Source: Thiofilum flexile DSM 14609
GTDB taxonomy: Bacteria; Pseudomonadota; Gammaproteobacteria; Thiotrichales; Thiotrichaceae
Assembly: GCF_000380185.1 (NCBI RefSeq)
Contig: NZ_KB904817.1
Span: forward strand, 43,801 to 107,800
Direction: 5' to 3'
Length of the DNA stretch: 64,000 nt
The notes under the pieces are model-generated. The model saw nothing but the letters and a program-made list of their open reading frames with translations. It was not told the DNA's origin and did not search any database. The position numbers and the translations under genes are program-made. Shown in pieces: positions 1 to 9,200 of the stretch (the stretch's first letter is position 1; each line of letters begins with the position of its first letter).

Positions 1-33
1 GGTGCGGGCGTCGTCGCTAAAATTATTGAGTAA
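1..33 (+). CDS. tuf: Elongation factor Tu, 3' end only
   Basis: The first ten codons read GAGVVAKIIE followed by TAA, which is the invariant C-terminus of EF-Tu (domain III end). EF-Tu delivers aminoacyl-tRNA to the ribosome as a GTP complex. The rest of the gene lies upstream of the window. It precedes rpsJ by 7 bases, matching the usual str-operon order in which tuf comes just before the S10 genes. Identification rests on only ten residues plus the gene order. Confidence 0.9.
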   Translation, partial: GAGVVAKIIE

Positions 34-40
34 GTAAAGC

Positions 41-352
41 ATGTCTGATCAAAGAATTCGTATCCGTCTTAAAGCTTTCGATCATCGTTTAATTGATCGT
101 TCAGCTTCTGAGATTGTTGAAACTGCAAAACGCACTGGCGCTCGTGTTAAAGGCCCTATTCCTTTACCTACTCGTATTGAGCGTCACACGATTTTGATTT
201 CTCCACACGTGAATAAAGATGCGCGTGATCAATATGAGATTCGTACTCATAAGCGTTTGATGGATATTATTGATCCTACCGATAAAACGGTAGATGCTTT
301 AATGCGTTTAGATCTAGCCGCAGGCGTCGATGTACAGATTAAATTGAACTGA
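41..352 (+). CDS. rpsJ: 30S ribosomal protein S10 (NusE)
   Basis: 103 residues, the same length as the E. coli protein, with the typical [16 protein letters not shown] start. S10 sits in the head of the 30S subunit and, as NusE, joins NusB and NusG in transcription antitermination. It lies 7 bases after the tuf stop, so it is probably the last gene of the str transcript. A 137-base gap with a promoter-like box and a perfect palindrome separates it from rplC, unlike the tight S10 operon of E. coli where rpsJ is its first gene. Confidence 0.98.
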   Translation: MSDQRIRIRLKAFDHRLIDRSASEIVETAKRTGARVKGPIPLPTRIERHTILISPHVNKDARDQYEIRTHKRLMDIIDPTDKTVDALMRLDLAAGVDVQIKLN

Positions 353-365
353 TCTGTAATAAGTA

Positions 366-394
366 CTTAATTTTCGATTTTTTCCGTGTATAAT
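366..394 (+). promoter_or_regulatory. Promoter candidate for the rplC operon
   Basis: A perfect -10 box TATAAT lies at 389-394, preceded directly by TG. The -35 is weak: TTAATT at 367-372 with 16-base spacing or CTTAAT at 366-371 with 17. Transcription would start near position 401, just before the palindrome at 406-431, so the RNA would begin with that hairpin. Seen in sequence; promoter activity is inferred. Confidence 0.55.
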
Positions 395-405
395 ACGCGG
401 CTTTC

Positions 406-436
406 CACGGCTCGACCTAGGTCGAGCCGTGTTTTT
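406..436 (+). terminator. Perfect palindrome plus T-run between rpsJ and rplC
   Basis: Positions 406-431 form a perfect 26-base dyad (arm CACGGCTCGAC, centre CTAG) followed by five T residues at 432-436. It fits an intrinsic terminator for the tuf-rpsJ transcript. Because a TATAAT box lies only 12 bases upstream, it could also act as an attenuator or 5' leader hairpin for the rplC operon. A role in ribosomal protein feedback control is possible but unproven. Confidence 0.7.
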
Positions 437-489
437 CTAGTCGAAAGAATCGAAATCACTCCAAGCGAGTATATTTGAGAGGTAAGCAA

Positions 490-1122
490 ATGGCTATCGG
501 TCTGCTGGGTCGCAAAATAGGCATGACCCGAATCTACGGTGAAGATGGGGGAGCAACTCCTGTTACCGTTTTAGAGATTGCGCCTAATAAAGTGTCTCAA
601 GTCAAGACTGCCGAATCTGATGGCTATGAAGCGATTCAATTATCTCTAGGTGAGAAAAAAGCATCTCGTGTTACTAAAGCTCAAGCAGGTCACTTTGCTA
701 AAGCTAGCGTTCCAGTAGGTACTTTTGTTCGTGAGTCTAGAGTCGAGAAAGCTTCAGAGTATTCTGTTGGTTCAGAATTGACAGTGACCTACTTCCAAGA
801 AGGTCAAAAAGTAGACGTTGCTGGTGTTAGTAAAGGTAAAGGCTTTGCTGGTACTATTAAACGTCATAATTTCCGTGGTCAAGATGCGACTCACGGTAAC
901 TCCCGCTCTCACCGTGTTCCCGGTTCTATCGGTCAAAATCAAACGCCTGGTCGTGTATTCCCCGGTAAGAAAATGTCAGGTCACTTAGGTGCTGTAAATA
1001 CTACTGTAGAGTGTTTAACAGTCGTTAGAGTCGATGCTGAGCGCAATCTTTTATTAGTAAAAGGTGCAGTGCCAGGGGCAGTGAACGGCAATGTCGTTGT
1101 AAAGCTTTCAGTTAAAGCTTAA
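490..1122 (+). CDS. rplC: 50S ribosomal protein L3
   Basis: 210 residues from the ATG at 490, which follows the ribosome binding site GAGAGG; an upstream in-frame TTG at 475 is less likely. The protein starts [16 protein letters not shown] and carries the [17 protein letters not shown] loop that reaches toward the peptidyl transferase centre and includes the glutamine methylated by PrmB in E. coli. L3 is an early 50S assembly protein. It is the first gene of a tightly packed run to rplD. Confidence 0.98.
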   Translation: MAIGLLGRKIGMTRIYGEDGGATPVTVLEIAPNKVSQVKTAESDGYEAIQLSLGEKKASRVTKAQAGHFAKASVPVGTFVRESRVEKASEYSVGSELTVTYFQEGQKVDVAGVSKGKGFAGTIKRHNFRGQDATHGNSRSHRVPGSIGQNQTPGRVFPGKKMSGHLGAVNTTVECLTVVRVDAERNLLLVKGAVPGAVNGNVVVKLSVKA

Positions 1123-1135
1123 TAAGGTTGCTACG

Positions 1136-1738
1136 ATGGAATTACAAGTCTTAAACGGCAATGCACTCAGCGTCAACGATGAAGTGTTTGGTCGTGAATT
1201 TAATGAGGGCTTAGTGCATCAAACCGTTGTTGCTTATATGGCAGCAGCGCGTGCAGGTACTAAAGCTCAAAAAACCCGCTCTGAAGTGAGTGGTGGTGGT
1301 GCAAAACCGTTCCGTCAAAAAGGAACTGGTCGTGCGCGTGCAGGTACTATCCGTAGCCCATTATGGCGTACAGGTGGTAAGATTTTTGCTGCTAAACCAC
1401 GTGATTATACTCAGAAGCTCAATAAGAAAATGTATCGTGCAGCAATGCGCTCTATATTGTCTGAATTGGTTCGCCAAGAGCGTCTGATCGTTGTTGCTAG
1501 TCTAGATATGGCTGAGCCAAAAACTAAGTTAGCGGTAACAGAATTAGCAAAATACGGTACTAATGATGTACTGTTTGTCACTAACGGTGATGATGCCAAT
1601 CTATTATTGGCGACTCGCAATATCCCTCATTGCGAAGTATTATCATTCGCCGAACTTAATCCAGTCAGTTTAGTAGGTCACGAGAAAGTCGTGACGACTG
1701 AAACGGCTATTGCCAAAATTCAGGAGTGGTTGGCATGA
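1136..1738 (+). CDS. rplD: 50S ribosomal protein L4
   Basis: 200 residues, one fewer than E. coli L4. It has the basic extended loop around [19 protein letters not shown] that lines the peptide exit tunnel. In E. coli L4 also represses its own operon at transcription and translation. Here the only sizeable leader in the cluster is the 137-base gap before rplC, so any such control would probably act there. The stop codon overlaps the rplW start (ATGA). Confidence 0.98.
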   Translation: MELQVLNGNALSVNDEVFGREFNEGLVHQTVVAYMAAARAGTKAQKTRSEVSGGGAKPFRQKGTGRARAGTIRSPLWRTGGKIFAAKPRDYTQKLNKKMYRAAMRSILSELVRQERLIVVASLDMAEPKTKLAVTELAKYGTNDVLFVTNGDDANLLLATRNIPHCEVLSFAELNPVSLVGHEKVVTTETAIAKIQEWLA

Positions 1739-2028
1739 TCAATCAAGAGCGCCTATACAAGGTGCTGTTAGCTCCACGTGTGACTGAAAAGTCCGTTGGG
1801 CTAACAGAAGGCTCAAATCAATATGTTTTCAAAGTTGCTAAAGATGCCACTAAACCAGAAATCAAAGCTGCTGTTGAAAAGTTATTTGAAGTCGTTGTTA
1901 CCGACGTAAAAACTTTAAATGTTCAAGGCAAAGGGAAAAACTTCGGTCGCCGCGCAGGTAAGCGTAGTGATTGGAAGAAAGCTTATATTAGCTTGGCTGA
2001 AGGCCATTCTCTTGCAGCAGCTGAATAA
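1735..2028 (+). CDS. rplW: 50S ribosomal protein L23
   Basis: 97 residues from the ATG at 1735, which overlaps the rplD stop as ATGA and has CAGGAG upstream; a GTG at 1726 is the rejected alternative. L23 lies at the tunnel exit and is the docking site for trigger factor and SRP. The sequence [13 protein letters not shown] near the N-terminus is typical of the family. Overlap with rplD indicates translational coupling. Confidence 0.98.
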   Translation: MINQERLYKVLLAPRVTEKSVGLTEGSNQYVFKVAKDATKPEIKAAVEKLFEVVVTDVKTLNVQGKGKNFGRRAGKRSDWKKAYISLAEGHSLAAAE

Positions 2029-2045
2029 TAGGGTGGTATTATTAT

Positions 2046-2873
2046 ATGGCACTTATTAAATCTAAACCAACCTCTGCTGGGCGTCGTGCTCAAGTACGTT
2101 TGGTTAATAAAGACCTACATAAAGGTGAACCCTTTAAGCCATTATTAGAGCGCAAAAATAAAACTGGCGGTCGTAATAATAATGGTCGTATCACTACTCG
2201 TCATGTGGGTGGTGGTAGTCGTCAACACTATCGTTTGATTGACTTCAAACGCCGTAAAGACGATATTCAAGGTCGTGTTGAGCGCTTAGAGTACGATCCT
2301 AATCGTAATGCTAATATTGCGCTAGTCCTGTATGCTGATGGTGAGCGTCGTTACATTATCGCTCCTAAAGGCTTAAATGCAGGTGATCCAGTGGTATCTG
2401 GTCAACATGCACCTATCGCTGTAGGTAATGCATTACCTATGCGTAATATTCCTGTGGGTAGTGTTGTGCATTGCGTTGAAATGAAACCGGGTAAAGGTGC
2501 TCAATTAGCGCGTAGTGCAGGAACATCTGCTCAAATCGTTGCTCGTGAAAATGCCCATGTAACCTTGCGTTTACGCTCTGGTGAAATGCGTAAAGTACCG
2601 GCTGAGTGTCGTGCTACTGTAGGCGAAGTAGGCAATTCCGAGTATGGCCTAATTAAATTAGGTAAAGCGGGTGCTAAACGCTGGCGTGGTATTCGTCCAA
2701 CTGTTCGTGGTGTTGCTATGAACCCTGTTGACCATCCACATGGTGGTGGTGAAGGTCGTACTTCAGGTGGTCGCCATCCGGTCACTCCTTGGGGTGTTCC
2801 GACTAAGGGTTACAAAACTCGTAGTAGCAAGCGTACCGACAACATGATCGTTCGTCGTCGGAATAAGAAGTAA
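2046..2873 (+). CDS. rplB: 50S ribosomal protein L2
   Basis: 275 residues, close to the usual 273. The C-terminal part contains [15 protein letters not shown], the strongly conserved stretch with the histidine near the peptidyl transferase centre. L2 binds 23S rRNA and is needed for subunit association. It starts 17 bases after rplW and is followed 12 bases later by rpsS in the conserved S10-operon order. Confidence 0.98.
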   Translation: MALIKSKPTSAGRRAQVRLVNKDLHKGEPFKPLLERKNKTGGRNNNGRITTRHVGGGSRQHYRLIDFKRRKDDIQGRVERLEYDPNRNANIALVLYADGERRYIIAPKGLNAGDPVVSGQHAPIAVGNALPMRNIPVGSVVHCVEMKPGKGAQLARSAGTSAQIVARENAHVTLRLRSGEMRKVPAECRATVGEVGNSEYGLIKLGKAGAKRWRGIRPTVRGVAMNPVDHPHGGGEGRTSGGRHPVTPWGVPTKGYKTRSSKRTDNMIVRRRNKK

Positions 2874-2885
2874 GGGGACTGAAGA

Positions 2886-3158
2886 ATGCCACGTTCGTTA
2901 AAGAAAGGCCCATTTGTTGATCATCATTTGATGAAAAAAGTTGAAACTGCTGTTGCAAACAATGACCGCAAGCCCATTAAAACATGGTCACGCCGCTCAA
3001 TGATTTTGCCCAATATGGTAGGTTTAACGATTGCTGTACATAATGGCAAACAACATATACCTGTATTGATTAATGATAATATGGTTGGTCACAAGCTAGG
3101 TGAGTTTGCGCTAACCCGTTCTTATCGCGGCCATGTCGCTGATAAGAAGTCTAAGTAA
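2886..3158 (+). CDS. rpsS: 30S ribosomal protein S19
   Basis: 90 residues starting [15 protein letters not shown], the standard S19 N-terminus. It binds 16S rRNA in the 30S head together with S13 and contacts the A-site region. It lies between rplB and rplV with 10-12 base spacings, as expected for one transcript. Confidence 0.98.
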   Translation: MPRSLKKGPFVDHHLMKKVETAVANNDRKPIKTWSRRSMILPNMVGLTIAVHNGKQHIPVLINDNMVGHKLGEFALTRSYRGHVADKKSK

Positions 3159-3168
3159 GAGGTCGAGT

Positions 3169-3519
3169 ATGGAAGTTGCAGCTCATTTACGCACCGCGCG
3201 TATATCACCTCAAAAGTGCCGTTTAGTTGCTGATCAAATTCGTGGTGAGCCTGTTGGTAAAGCACTTCAAATTTTAGCTTTTAGCTCTAAAAAGGGCGCG
3301 GCTATTATTAAGAAAGTACTAGAATCAGCCATCGCTAATGCCGAGCATAACGAAGGCGCTGATGTAGATGAATTATCGGTTAAAACGATTTTCGTCGACC
3401 AAGGACCTACGATGAAACGTATTCAACCACGTGCTAAAGGCCGTGCGAATCGTATCTTGAAGCGTACCAGTCATATCACTATTAAAGTGAGTGACGAAAA
3501 AATTGCTAAGAAAGGCTGA
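3169..3519 (+). CDS. rplV: 50S ribosomal protein L22
   Basis: 116 residues from the ATG at 3169, where the conserved [16 protein letters not shown] begins; the frame is open upstream into rpsS, but an earlier start would add non-homologous residues. L22 has a globular surface domain and a beta-hairpin that narrows the exit tunnel (site of macrolide-resistance changes). GAGG lies upstream of the start. Confidence 0.97.
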   Translation: MEVAAHLRTARISPQKCRLVADQIRGEPVGKALQILAFSSKKGAAIIKKVLESAIANAEHNEGADVDELSVKTIFVDQGPTMKRIQPRAKGRANRILKRTSHITIKVSDEKIAKKG

Positions 3520-3527
3520 GGTTTAAT

Positions 3528-4229
3528 ATGGGTCAAAAAGTACATCCAACCGGTATCCGCCTTGGTATAGCGACAGATTGGCGCTCTAAATGGTATGCCG
3601 AAGGAAAAGACTACGCGAATTTCTTACATAAAGATTTAGAAGTTCGTGCTTTCTTAAAAGCGAAATTAAAAGAAGCATCGGTCAGTCGGATTCGCATCGA
3701 ACGCCCTGCTAAGTCTGCTTTTATTACCATTCATACAGCACGCCCTGGTGTTGTCATTGGTAAGAAAGGTGAGGACATTGAGCGTTTACGTGCTGATGTG
3801 GCTAAGATGCTCGATCTTCATGTGAATAACGTTAAGTTAAACATTGAAGAAATTCGTAAACCTGAGTTAGATGCTCAGCTAGTTGCTGAAAGTATAGCCA
3901 GTCAACTTGAGCGTCGTATTATGTTCCGTCGTGCTATGAAGCGTGCGGTGAGTAATGCGATGAAGCTAGGTGCTTTGGGGATTAAGGTAAGCGTTGCAGG
4001 CCGTTTAAACGGTGTTGAGATTGCTCGTACTGAGTGGTATCGCGAAGGTCGTGTGCCTTTACATACGCTACGTGCTGACATCGATTATGCAACAGCAGAA
4101 GCTTTAACAACTTACGGCATTATTGGCGTCAAGGTCTGGATCTATAAAGGCGAAGTCTTTGATCTAGAGCAAAAGCAATCCAACGCTGGCAATTCTGGTA
4201 ATAACAACAATACCAGAAAGAAAAAGTAA
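3528..4229 (+). CDS. rpsC: 30S ribosomal protein S3
   Basis: 233 residues, identical in length to E. coli S3. The KH-type RNA-binding domain is seen as [17 protein letters not shown]3 forms part of the mRNA entry tunnel with helicase activity. The C-terminal tail is rich in Asn and Lys ([15 protein letters not shown]), a lineage-specific low-complexity end. It lies 8 bases after rplV and 12 before rplP. Confidence 0.98.
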   Translation: MGQKVHPTGIRLGIATDWRSKWYAEGKDYANFLHKDLEVRAFLKAKLKEASVSRIRIERPAKSAFITIHTARPGVVIGKKGEDIERLRADVAKMLDLHVNNVKLNIEEIRKPELDAQLVAESIASQLERRIMFRRAMKRAVSNAMKLGALGIKVSVAGRLNGVEIARTEWYREGRVPLHTLRADIDYATAEALTTYGIIGVKVWIYKGEVFDLEQKQSNAGNSGNNNNTRKKK

Positions 4230-4241
4230 TAGAGGTCAAAG

Positions 4242-4655
4242 ATGTTACAGCCAAAAAGAACGAAATTCCGCAAGCAAATGAAAGGCCGTAATCGCGGTCT
4301 TGCGCTAGCGGGTTCTAAAGTAAGCTTTGGTGAGTTCGGTTTAAAAACTCTTGAGCGCGGTCGTTTGACAGCGCGTCAGATTGAGTCTGCTCGCCGTGCC
4401 ATTAACCGTTATGTACGTCGTGGTGGTAAAATCTGGATTCGTGTATTCCCAGATAAGCCTATCAGTAAAAAGCCCCTTGAAGTTCGTATGGGTAAAGGTA
4501 AGGGTAATGTGGAGTATTGGGTAGCCCAAATCCAACCCGGTAAAGTCCTTTACGAAATCGAAGGTGTGGCTGAAGAAGTGGCTCGTGAAGCATTCCGCTT
4601 AGCGGCTGCTAAACTGCCAATGAAAACTACGTTTGTCTCTCGCCAGGTGATGTAA
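4242..4655 (+). CDS. rplP: 50S ribosomal protein L16
   Basis: 137 residues starting [19 protein letters not shown], the standard L16 N-terminus, with the [22 protein letters not shown] stretch represented by its conserved core [10 protein letters not shown]16 organises the A-site tRNA elbow region of the 50S subunit. The stop overlaps the rpmC start by one base (TAATG), so the two are translationally coupled. Confidence 0.98.
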   Translation: MLQPKRTKFRKQMKGRNRGLALAGSKVSFGEFGLKTLERGRLTARQIESARRAINRYVRRGGKIWIRVFPDKPISKKPLEVRMGKGKGNVEYWVAQIQPGKVLYEIEGVAEEVAREAFRLAAAKLPMKTTFVSRQVM

Positions 4656-4852
4656 TGAAAGCAGCAGAACTTCGTAATAAATCAGTCGCTGAGTTACAAA
4701 CCGAGTTGACTGAAAATTTGAAAGAACAATTCAAATTGCGTATGCAACAGGCTTCTGGTCAATTATCGCGTCCTTCAGAAGTGAAGCGTGTGCGTCGTGA
4801 AATTGCCAGAATCAAAACGGTGCTGGCACAAAAGTCAAGTGCGGGTGAGTAA
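4655..4852 (+). CDS. rpmC: 50S ribosomal protein L29
   Basis: 65 residues, mostly two antiparallel helices as in E. coli L29 (63 residues). It starts [16 protein letters not shown]29 pairs with L23 near the tunnel exit. It overlaps rplP by one base and leaves only two bases before rpsQ. Confidence 0.97.
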   Translation: MKAAELRNKSVAELQTELTENLKEQFKLRMQQASGQLSRPSEVKRVRREIARIKTVLAQKSSAGE

Positions 4853-4854
4853 GT

Positions 4855-5115
4855 ATGAGCGAAGAACAAGTTAAACACGGTCTGACCGGTCGTGTAGTCA
4901 GCGATAAAATGGATAAATCCATTGTAGTGCTGCTGGAACGTCAAGTTAAGCATCCTCTGTATGGGAAGTTCATCAAGCGCTCCAAAAAATATCATGTGCA
5001 TGATGAGAATAACGAGTGCGCTGTAGGCGACACAGTGATGTTCACAGAATGCCGTCCATTGTCTAAAACGAAGCACTGGACATTGGTTAAAATTGTTGAG
5101 CGTGCTGCGGATTAA
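4855..5115 (+). CDS. rpsQ: 30S ribosomal protein S17
   Basis: 86 residues with the OB-fold motifs [16 protein letters not shown] and [14 protein letters not shown] that define S17. It is a primary 16S rRNA-binding protein of the 30S body. It closes the S10-type block; rplN starts 27 bases later, which is the position where the spc operon begins in E. coli, but no separate promoter is evident here. Confidence 0.97.
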   Translation: MSEEQVKHGLTGRVVSDKMDKSIVVLLERQVKHPLYGKFIKRSKKYHVHDENNECAVGDTVMFTECRPLSKTKHWTLVKIVERAAD

Positions 5116-5142
5116 TCATCCTCGCAGAACGGAGAGTAAAAC

Positions 5143-5511
5143 ATGATCCAGATGCAATCAATTCTGCAAGTGGCAGACAATAGTGGTGCACGCAAAGTAA
5201 TGTGCATTAAAGTATTAGGTGGTTCGCATCGTCGTTATGCTAATATCGGCGACGTTATTAAGGTGAGCATTAAAGATGCTAACCCACGTGGTCGTGTTAA
5301 GAAGGGCGATGTGTATAACGCTGTTATTGTGAGAACCGCCAAAGGTGTACGTCGCCCTGATGGTTCAGTGATTCGCTTTGACTCTAATGCAGCTGTTATT
5401 TTAAACAACAAATTAGAGCCATTAGGTACTCGTATCTTTGGACCAGTGACACGCGAGTTACGTGGCGAGCGTTTTATGAAAATTATTTCATTGGCTCCTG
5501 AAGTACTGTAA
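5143..5511 (+). CDS. rplN: 50S ribosomal protein L14
   Basis: 122 residues beginning [21 protein letters not shown], of which [10 protein letters not shown] is the family signature. L14 sits at the subunit interface and forms intersubunit bridge B8 with 16S rRNA; RsfS binds it to silence ribosomes. First gene of the spc block. ACGGAGAG provides a good ribosome binding site. Confidence 0.98.
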   Translation: MIQMQSILQVADNSGARKVMCIKVLGGSHRRYANIGDVIKVSIKDANPRGRVKKGDVYNAVIVRTAKGVRRPDGSVIRFDSNAAVILNNKLEPLGTRIFGPVTRELRGERFMKIISLAPEVL

Positions 5512-5524
5512 GAGAGATAAGACA

Positions 5525-5842
5525 ATGAACAAGATTCGTAAAAATGACCGAGTAGTCGTTGTTACTGGTAAAGACAAAGGTCGTCAAAGTACCGTTTTGC
5601 AAGTGTTCGCGAATGGTAAAGCCTTAGTGCAAGGCGTGAACATTGCAAAAAAACACCAAAAGCCTAATCCTAACTTAGGGATTCAAGGTGGGGTGATTGA
5701 AAAAGAAATGCCCATTCAAATTTCTAATTTGATGGTATTGAACCCAAGTACTAACAAGGGTGAACGTGTTGGATTTAAGATTCTGGACGATGGCAAAAAA
5801 GTCCGTGTATTCAAATCCAACGGTGAGCGTGTAGACGCTTAA
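5525..5842 (+). CDS. rplX: 50S ribosomal protein L24
   Basis: 105 residues with the KOW motif near the start ([15 protein letters not shown]). L24 is an assembly initiator that binds the 5' end of 23S rRNA. It lies 13 bases after rplN and 20 before rplE. Confidence 0.98.
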   Translation: MNKIRKNDRVVVVTGKDKGRQSTVLQVFANGKALVQGVNIAKKHQKPNPNLGIQGGVIEKEMPIQISNLMVLNPSTNKGERVGFKILDDGKKVRVFKSNGERVDA

Positions 5843-5862
5843 TATTAGGTGAAATTTAAAAC

Positions 5863-6402
5863 ATGACAAGGTTGCAAGACTATTATCGGAATACTGTCGT
5901 TAGCGAGTTAACGAATAAGTTCGGATATAAAAATGTAATGGAAGTCCCTAAGATCACTAAAGTAACCCTGAATATGGGGTTAGGTGAAGCCGTAGGTGAC
6001 AAGAAAGTAATTGAACACGCGGTCGCGGATATGGCAAAAATATCCGGTCAAAAGCCTGTCGTCACTTTATCACGCAAGTCTATTGCGGGATTTAAAATTC
6101 GTGACAACTGGCCTATAGGTTGTATGGTGACCCTGCGTAGCGACGTCATGTATGAATTCATTGACCGTTTGGTGAATGTTTCTATCCCTCGCATTCGTGA
6201 TTTCCGTGGTTTGAATCCAAGGGCATTCGATGGTCGTGGTAATTTCAATATGGGTGTAAAAGAGCAAATCATTTTCCCCGAAATTGATTACGATAAAATT
6301 GATGCATTGCGTGGTATGAATATCACTATCACTACTACTGCAAAAACGGATGAAGAAGGCCGCGCTTTATTAGCTGCTTTCAAATTCCCATTCAGACAAT
6401 AA
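5863..6402 (+). CDS. rplE: 50S ribosomal protein L5
   Basis: 179 residues, the same as E. coli L5. Typical segments are [17 protein letters not shown] and [19 protein letters not shown] (shown here as separate short blocks). L5 binds 5S rRNA in the central protuberance and forms bridge B1b to S13. It lies between rplX and rpsN in the usual spc order. Confidence 0.98.
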   Translation: MTRLQDYYRNTVVSELTNKFGYKNVMEVPKITKVTLNMGLGEAVGDKKVIEHAVADMAKISGQKPVVTLSRKSIAGFKIRDNWPIGCMVTLRSDVMYEFIDRLVNVSIPRIRDFRGLNPRAFDGRGNFNMGVKEQIIFPEIDYDKIDALRGMNITITTTAKTDEEGRALLAAFKFPFRQ

Positions 6403-6414
6403 GGACACGAAACC

Positions 6415-6720
6415 ATGGCAAAGAAATCCATGATTGCTCGTGAGGTGAAACGTAAAGAAGCGGCTACTAAGCATGCTGAAAAACGTGATGCTCTCAAGAA
6501 AATCATTGCTAGCCCTGCTTCTAGTTATGAAGCAGTGTTAGAAGCTGTAACAGCTCTACAAAAGTTACCTCGTGACTCTAGTCCAGCACGTCAACGTCGT
6601 CGTTGCAACTTGACAGGTCGTCCACATGGCGTCTATCGCAAATTCGGCTTATCACGTAATAAACTGCGTGAAGCGGCTATGCGTGGTGATGTTCCGGGCT
6701 TAACGAAAGCTAGCTGGTAA
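6415..6720 (+). CDS. rpsN: 30S ribosomal protein S14 (zinc-free form)
   Basis: 101 residues starting [15 protein letters not shown]. It is the long form without the CxxC-x(n)-CxxC zinc ribbon; only one Cys is present in the conserved [21 protein letters not shown] region, split here as [12 protein letters not shown] and YRKFGLSR. S14 completes the 30S head near S3 and S10. No second zinc-type S14 is seen in the window. Confidence 0.97.
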   Translation: MAKKSMIAREVKRKEAATKHAEKRDALKKIIASPASSYEAVLEAVTALQKLPRDSSPARQRRRCNLTGRPHGVYRKFGLSRNKLREAAMRGDVPGLTKASW

Positions 6721-6732
6721 GAGGGCTAAATC

Positions 6733-7128
6733 ATGAGTATGAGTGATCCTATCGCGGATATGTTGACGCGCATTCGTAACGGTCAACGTGCGAGTAAATT
6801 AAAAGTATCGTTTCCTGCATCGAAACAGAAAACGGCTGTCTTAAATGTTTTAGAAGCTGAGGGCTATGTTGCTAGCCACAGTACTGAAGCTAATGACGGC
6901 AAACCTACTACTACTGTGGTATTGAAATATTTCCAAGGTAAACCGGTTATTAGCCGTTTGACTCGTGTGAGTCGTCCGGGCTTACGGATTTTCCGTGGTA
7001 AAACTCAATTACCAACTGTATTAGGTGGTTATGGTATCGCTATCGTTTCAACCTCTCAGGGTGTGATGAGTGATCGTGCAGCACGTGCTGCAGGTCAGGG
7101 TGGCGAAGTTATCTGTATCGTTGAGTAA
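6733..7128 (+). CDS. rpsH: 30S ribosomal protein S8
   Basis: 131 residues starting [18 protein letters not shown]. Both ATG 6733 and ATG 6739 are possible; the family norm of about 130 residues and the GAGGG 10 bases upstream do not fully separate them. S8 binds central-domain 16S rRNA and in E. coli is the feedback repressor of the spc operon acting near rplE. C-terminus GGEVICIVE is typical. Confidence 0.97.
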   Translation: MSMSDPIADMLTRIRNGQRASKLKVSFPASKQKTAVLNVLEAEGYVASHSTEANDGKPTTTVVLKYFQGKPVISRLTRVSRPGLRIFRGKTQLPTVLGGYGIAIVSTSQGVMSDRAARAAGQGGEVICIVE

Positions 7129-7140
7129 TAGGCTAACTGT

Positions 7141-7677
7141 ATGTCAAGAATTGCAAAGCGTGGCCTTGATTTACCAAATGGTATACAGGTCACTATGGAT
7201 AAGCGAGTCATGACGGTGAAGGGTGCTAAAGGTGCTCTTACCTTAGATGTGCATGATTCTGTAGAAGTAGTTATCGACGGTTCACATCTGTCTTTCCGTC
7301 CACAAAGTGAGCAAGCCGAAAATGGTTGGGCGCATGCAGGTACTGCTTGTGCGTTAGCCAATAATATGATCAAAGGCGTGTCTCAAGGTTTTGAGAGAAA
7401 GTTGTTACTGAGTGGGGTTGGTTATCGTGCTCAAGCGCAAGGTGACAAACTGACCTTAAGTTTAGGTTTCTCCCATCCGGTTGTGCATAACATGCCAGCA
7501 GGTATTACCGTTGAGACGCCTAGTCAAACTGAAATTATCATCCGTGGCGTTGATAAACAGAAAGTCGGACAAGTAGCGGCTGAAGTTCGTGCGTATCGTC
7601 CACCAGAGCCTTACAAGGGCAAAGGTGTGAAGTACTCCGATGAACAAGTGCTCCGTAAAGAAGCGAAGAAGAAGTAA
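7141..7677 (+). CDS. rplF: 50S ribosomal protein L6
   Basis: 178 residues with the two repeated alpha/beta domains of L6 and the conserved C-terminal signature RPPEPYKGKGVKY. L6 lies near the sarcin-ricin loop and the stalk base. It starts 12 bases after rpsH; no obvious strong ribosome binding site is seen, which suggests coupling to upstream translation. Confidence 0.98.
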   Translation: MSRIAKRGLDLPNGIQVTMDKRVMTVKGAKGALTLDVHDSVEVVIDGSHLSFRPQSEQAENGWAHAGTACALANNMIKGVSQGFERKLLLSGVGYRAQAQGDKLTLSLGFSHPVVHNMPAGITVETPSQTEIIIRGVDKQKVGQVAAEVRAYRPPEPYKGKGVKYSDEQVLRKEAKKK

Positions 7678-7687
7678 GGTAATCTAG

Positions 7688-8041
7688 ATGGATAAGAAAC
7701 TGAGTCGTATTCGTCGTAGCAAACGTGCTCGTGCGAAAATGCGCGAATTACGTGTTACCCGCTTATGTATACATCGCACACCACGCCATATCTATGCGCA
7801 AATTATTGCTCCAGAAGGCAATGTGGTATTAGCGAGTGCTTCTACGATTGATAAAGAGTTGCGCACAACTCTGTCTTATACTGGTAATGTCGAAGCGGCT
7901 GCTGCTGTGGGCAAATTAGTGGCACAACGAGCGAAAGAAAAAGGTATCGAGTCTGTTGCGTTTGACCGCTCTGGTTTTAAATACCATGGTCGGGTTCAGG
8001 CGCTAGCTGATGCTGCTCGTGAAGCTGGTTTGCAATTTTAA
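7688..8041 (+). CDS. rplR: 50S ribosomal protein L18
   Basis: 117 residues, as in E. coli, with [16 protein letters not shown] and the C-terminal [20 protein letters not shown] split blocks ([23 protein letters not shown]). L18 binds 5S rRNA together with L5. It lies 10 bases after rplF and 12 before rpsE. Confidence 0.98.
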   Translation: MDKKLSRIRRSKRARAKMRELRVTRLCIHRTPRHIYAQIIAPEGNVVLASASTIDKELRTTLSYTGNVEAAAAVGKLVAQRAKEKGIESVAFDRSGFKYHGRVQALADAAREAGLQF

Positions 8042-8053
8042 AGGTTCAATGTC

Positions 8054-8563
8054 ATGGCAAAAGTTGAAAATACAAGCCCTTCAGCCGATGGTTTGCAGGA
8101 AAAATTAGTTCACGTTAACCGCGTTTCTAAGGTGGTAAAAGGTGGACGGATTTTTAGTTTTACTGCATTAACAGTCGTAGGCGATGGTAATGGTCGTGTG
8201 GGTTTTGGCTATGGTAAAGCCCGCGAGGTTCCTGCTGCAATTCAAAAAGCAATGGAACAAGCGCGTAAAAGCCTAGTCAGCATTCACCTAAATGAAGGCA
8301 CTTTGCAGTATCCAGTGAAAGCAAGTCATGGTGCAGCGACTGTATTTATGAAACCTGCTTCTGATGGTACAGGTGTCATTGCCGGTGGTGCAATGCGTGC
8401 GGTACTAGAGGTTGCTGGGGTGAAAAACGTTTTATCAAAATGTATCGGTTCTCGTAATGCGGGTAATGTTATTCGTGCAACGATTAAAGGTCTAACCGAT
8501 ATGCAGCATCCAGAAATGATTGCTGCAAAACGTGGTAAGACTGTTGAACAGATCAAGGGGTAA
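8054..8563 (+). CDS. rpsE: 30S ribosomal protein S5
   Basis: 169 residues. The S5 double-stranded-RNA-type fold is recognised from [19 protein letters not shown] and the [17 protein letters not shown] stretch. S5 contributes to decoding accuracy and the mRNA entry site with S3 and S4. rpmD follows after 3 bases. Confidence 0.98.
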   Translation: MAKVENTSPSADGLQEKLVHVNRVSKVVKGGRIFSFTALTVVGDGNGRVGFGYGKAREVPAAIQKAMEQARKSLVSIHLNEGTLQYPVKASHGAATVFMKPASDGTGVIAGGAMRAVLEVAGVKNVLSKCIGSRNAGNVIRATIKGLTDMQHPEMIAAKRGKTVEQIKG

Positions 8564-8566
8564 CCA

Positions 8567-8755
8567 ATGAGCACCACTAAACAAGTCAAATTGGTCTTAG
8601 TAAAAAGTTTGAATGGACGCTTAAAAAGCCACATTCAATGTGCGCGTGGTTTAGGTATTCGTCGTATTAATAACCCTGTGGTTGTCATAGACACTCCTGA
8701 AAATCGTGGCATGATTAACAAAATTTCTTACCTATTACAGGTTGAGGAAGTGTAA
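8567..8755 (+). CDS. rpmD: 50S ribosomal protein L30
   Basis: 62 residues, slightly longer than the 59 of E. coli, with [16 protein letters not shown] and [12 protein letters not shown]. This small protein is absent from some lineages but kept in gammaproteobacteria at this exact place between rpsE and rplO. Spacings are 3 and 2 bases, implying coupling. Confidence 0.97.
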   Translation: MSTTKQVKLVLVKSLNGRLKSHIQCARGLGIRRINNPVVVIDTPENRGMINKISYLLQVEEV

Positions 8756-8757
8756 AC

Positions 8758-9192
8758 ATGAAACTGAATACATTAAAGCCAGCAGCGGGCAGCCGTAAGG
8801 CACGTACCCGTGTAGGACGTGGTATTGGTTCAGGCTTGGGTAAAACAGCAGGCCGTGGACACAAAGGTCAACGTTCGCGTGCTGGTGGTTTTCATAAAGT
8901 TGGGTTCGAGGGCGGTCAAATGCCCCTACAACGCCGCTTACCTAAAGTGGGTTTTAAATCACGCATCGGTTTCCGTACTGCTGAAGTACGCCTAAACGAA
9001 TTAGTGCAGCTATCAGACAGTATAGTTACATTAGAAGCATTGATTGCTGCTAATGTTATTGATGCACGCTCACTGCAAGCTAAAATTATTTTGTCAGGCA
9101 CTGTAGATAAAGCTTATACCATTCAAGGTGTAGGCGTTACTAAAGGTGCTCGTGAAGCAATTCTAGCGGCAGGTGGCAAAATCGAGGAATAA
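8758..9192 (+). CDS. rplO: 50S ribosomal protein L15
   Basis: 144 residues, as in E. coli. It starts [20 protein letters not shown] and has the Gly/Arg-rich [18 protein letters not shown] stretch that threads into 23S rRNA. L15 is a late-binding assembly protein. secY begins 8 bases downstream, the universal order. Confidence 0.98.
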   Translation: MKLNTLKPAAGSRKARTRVGRGIGSGLGKTAGRGHKGQRSRAGGFHKVGFEGGQMPLQRRLPKVGFKSRIGFRTAEVRLNELVQLSDSIVTLEALIAANVIDARSLQAKIILSGTVDKAYTIQGVGVTKGAREAILAAGGKIEE

Positions 9193-9200
9193 TAGAATAA

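Noticed and set aside
1290-1620. Open frames inside rplD on both strands
   Set aside because: Shadow frames of a well-supported ribosomal protein gene.
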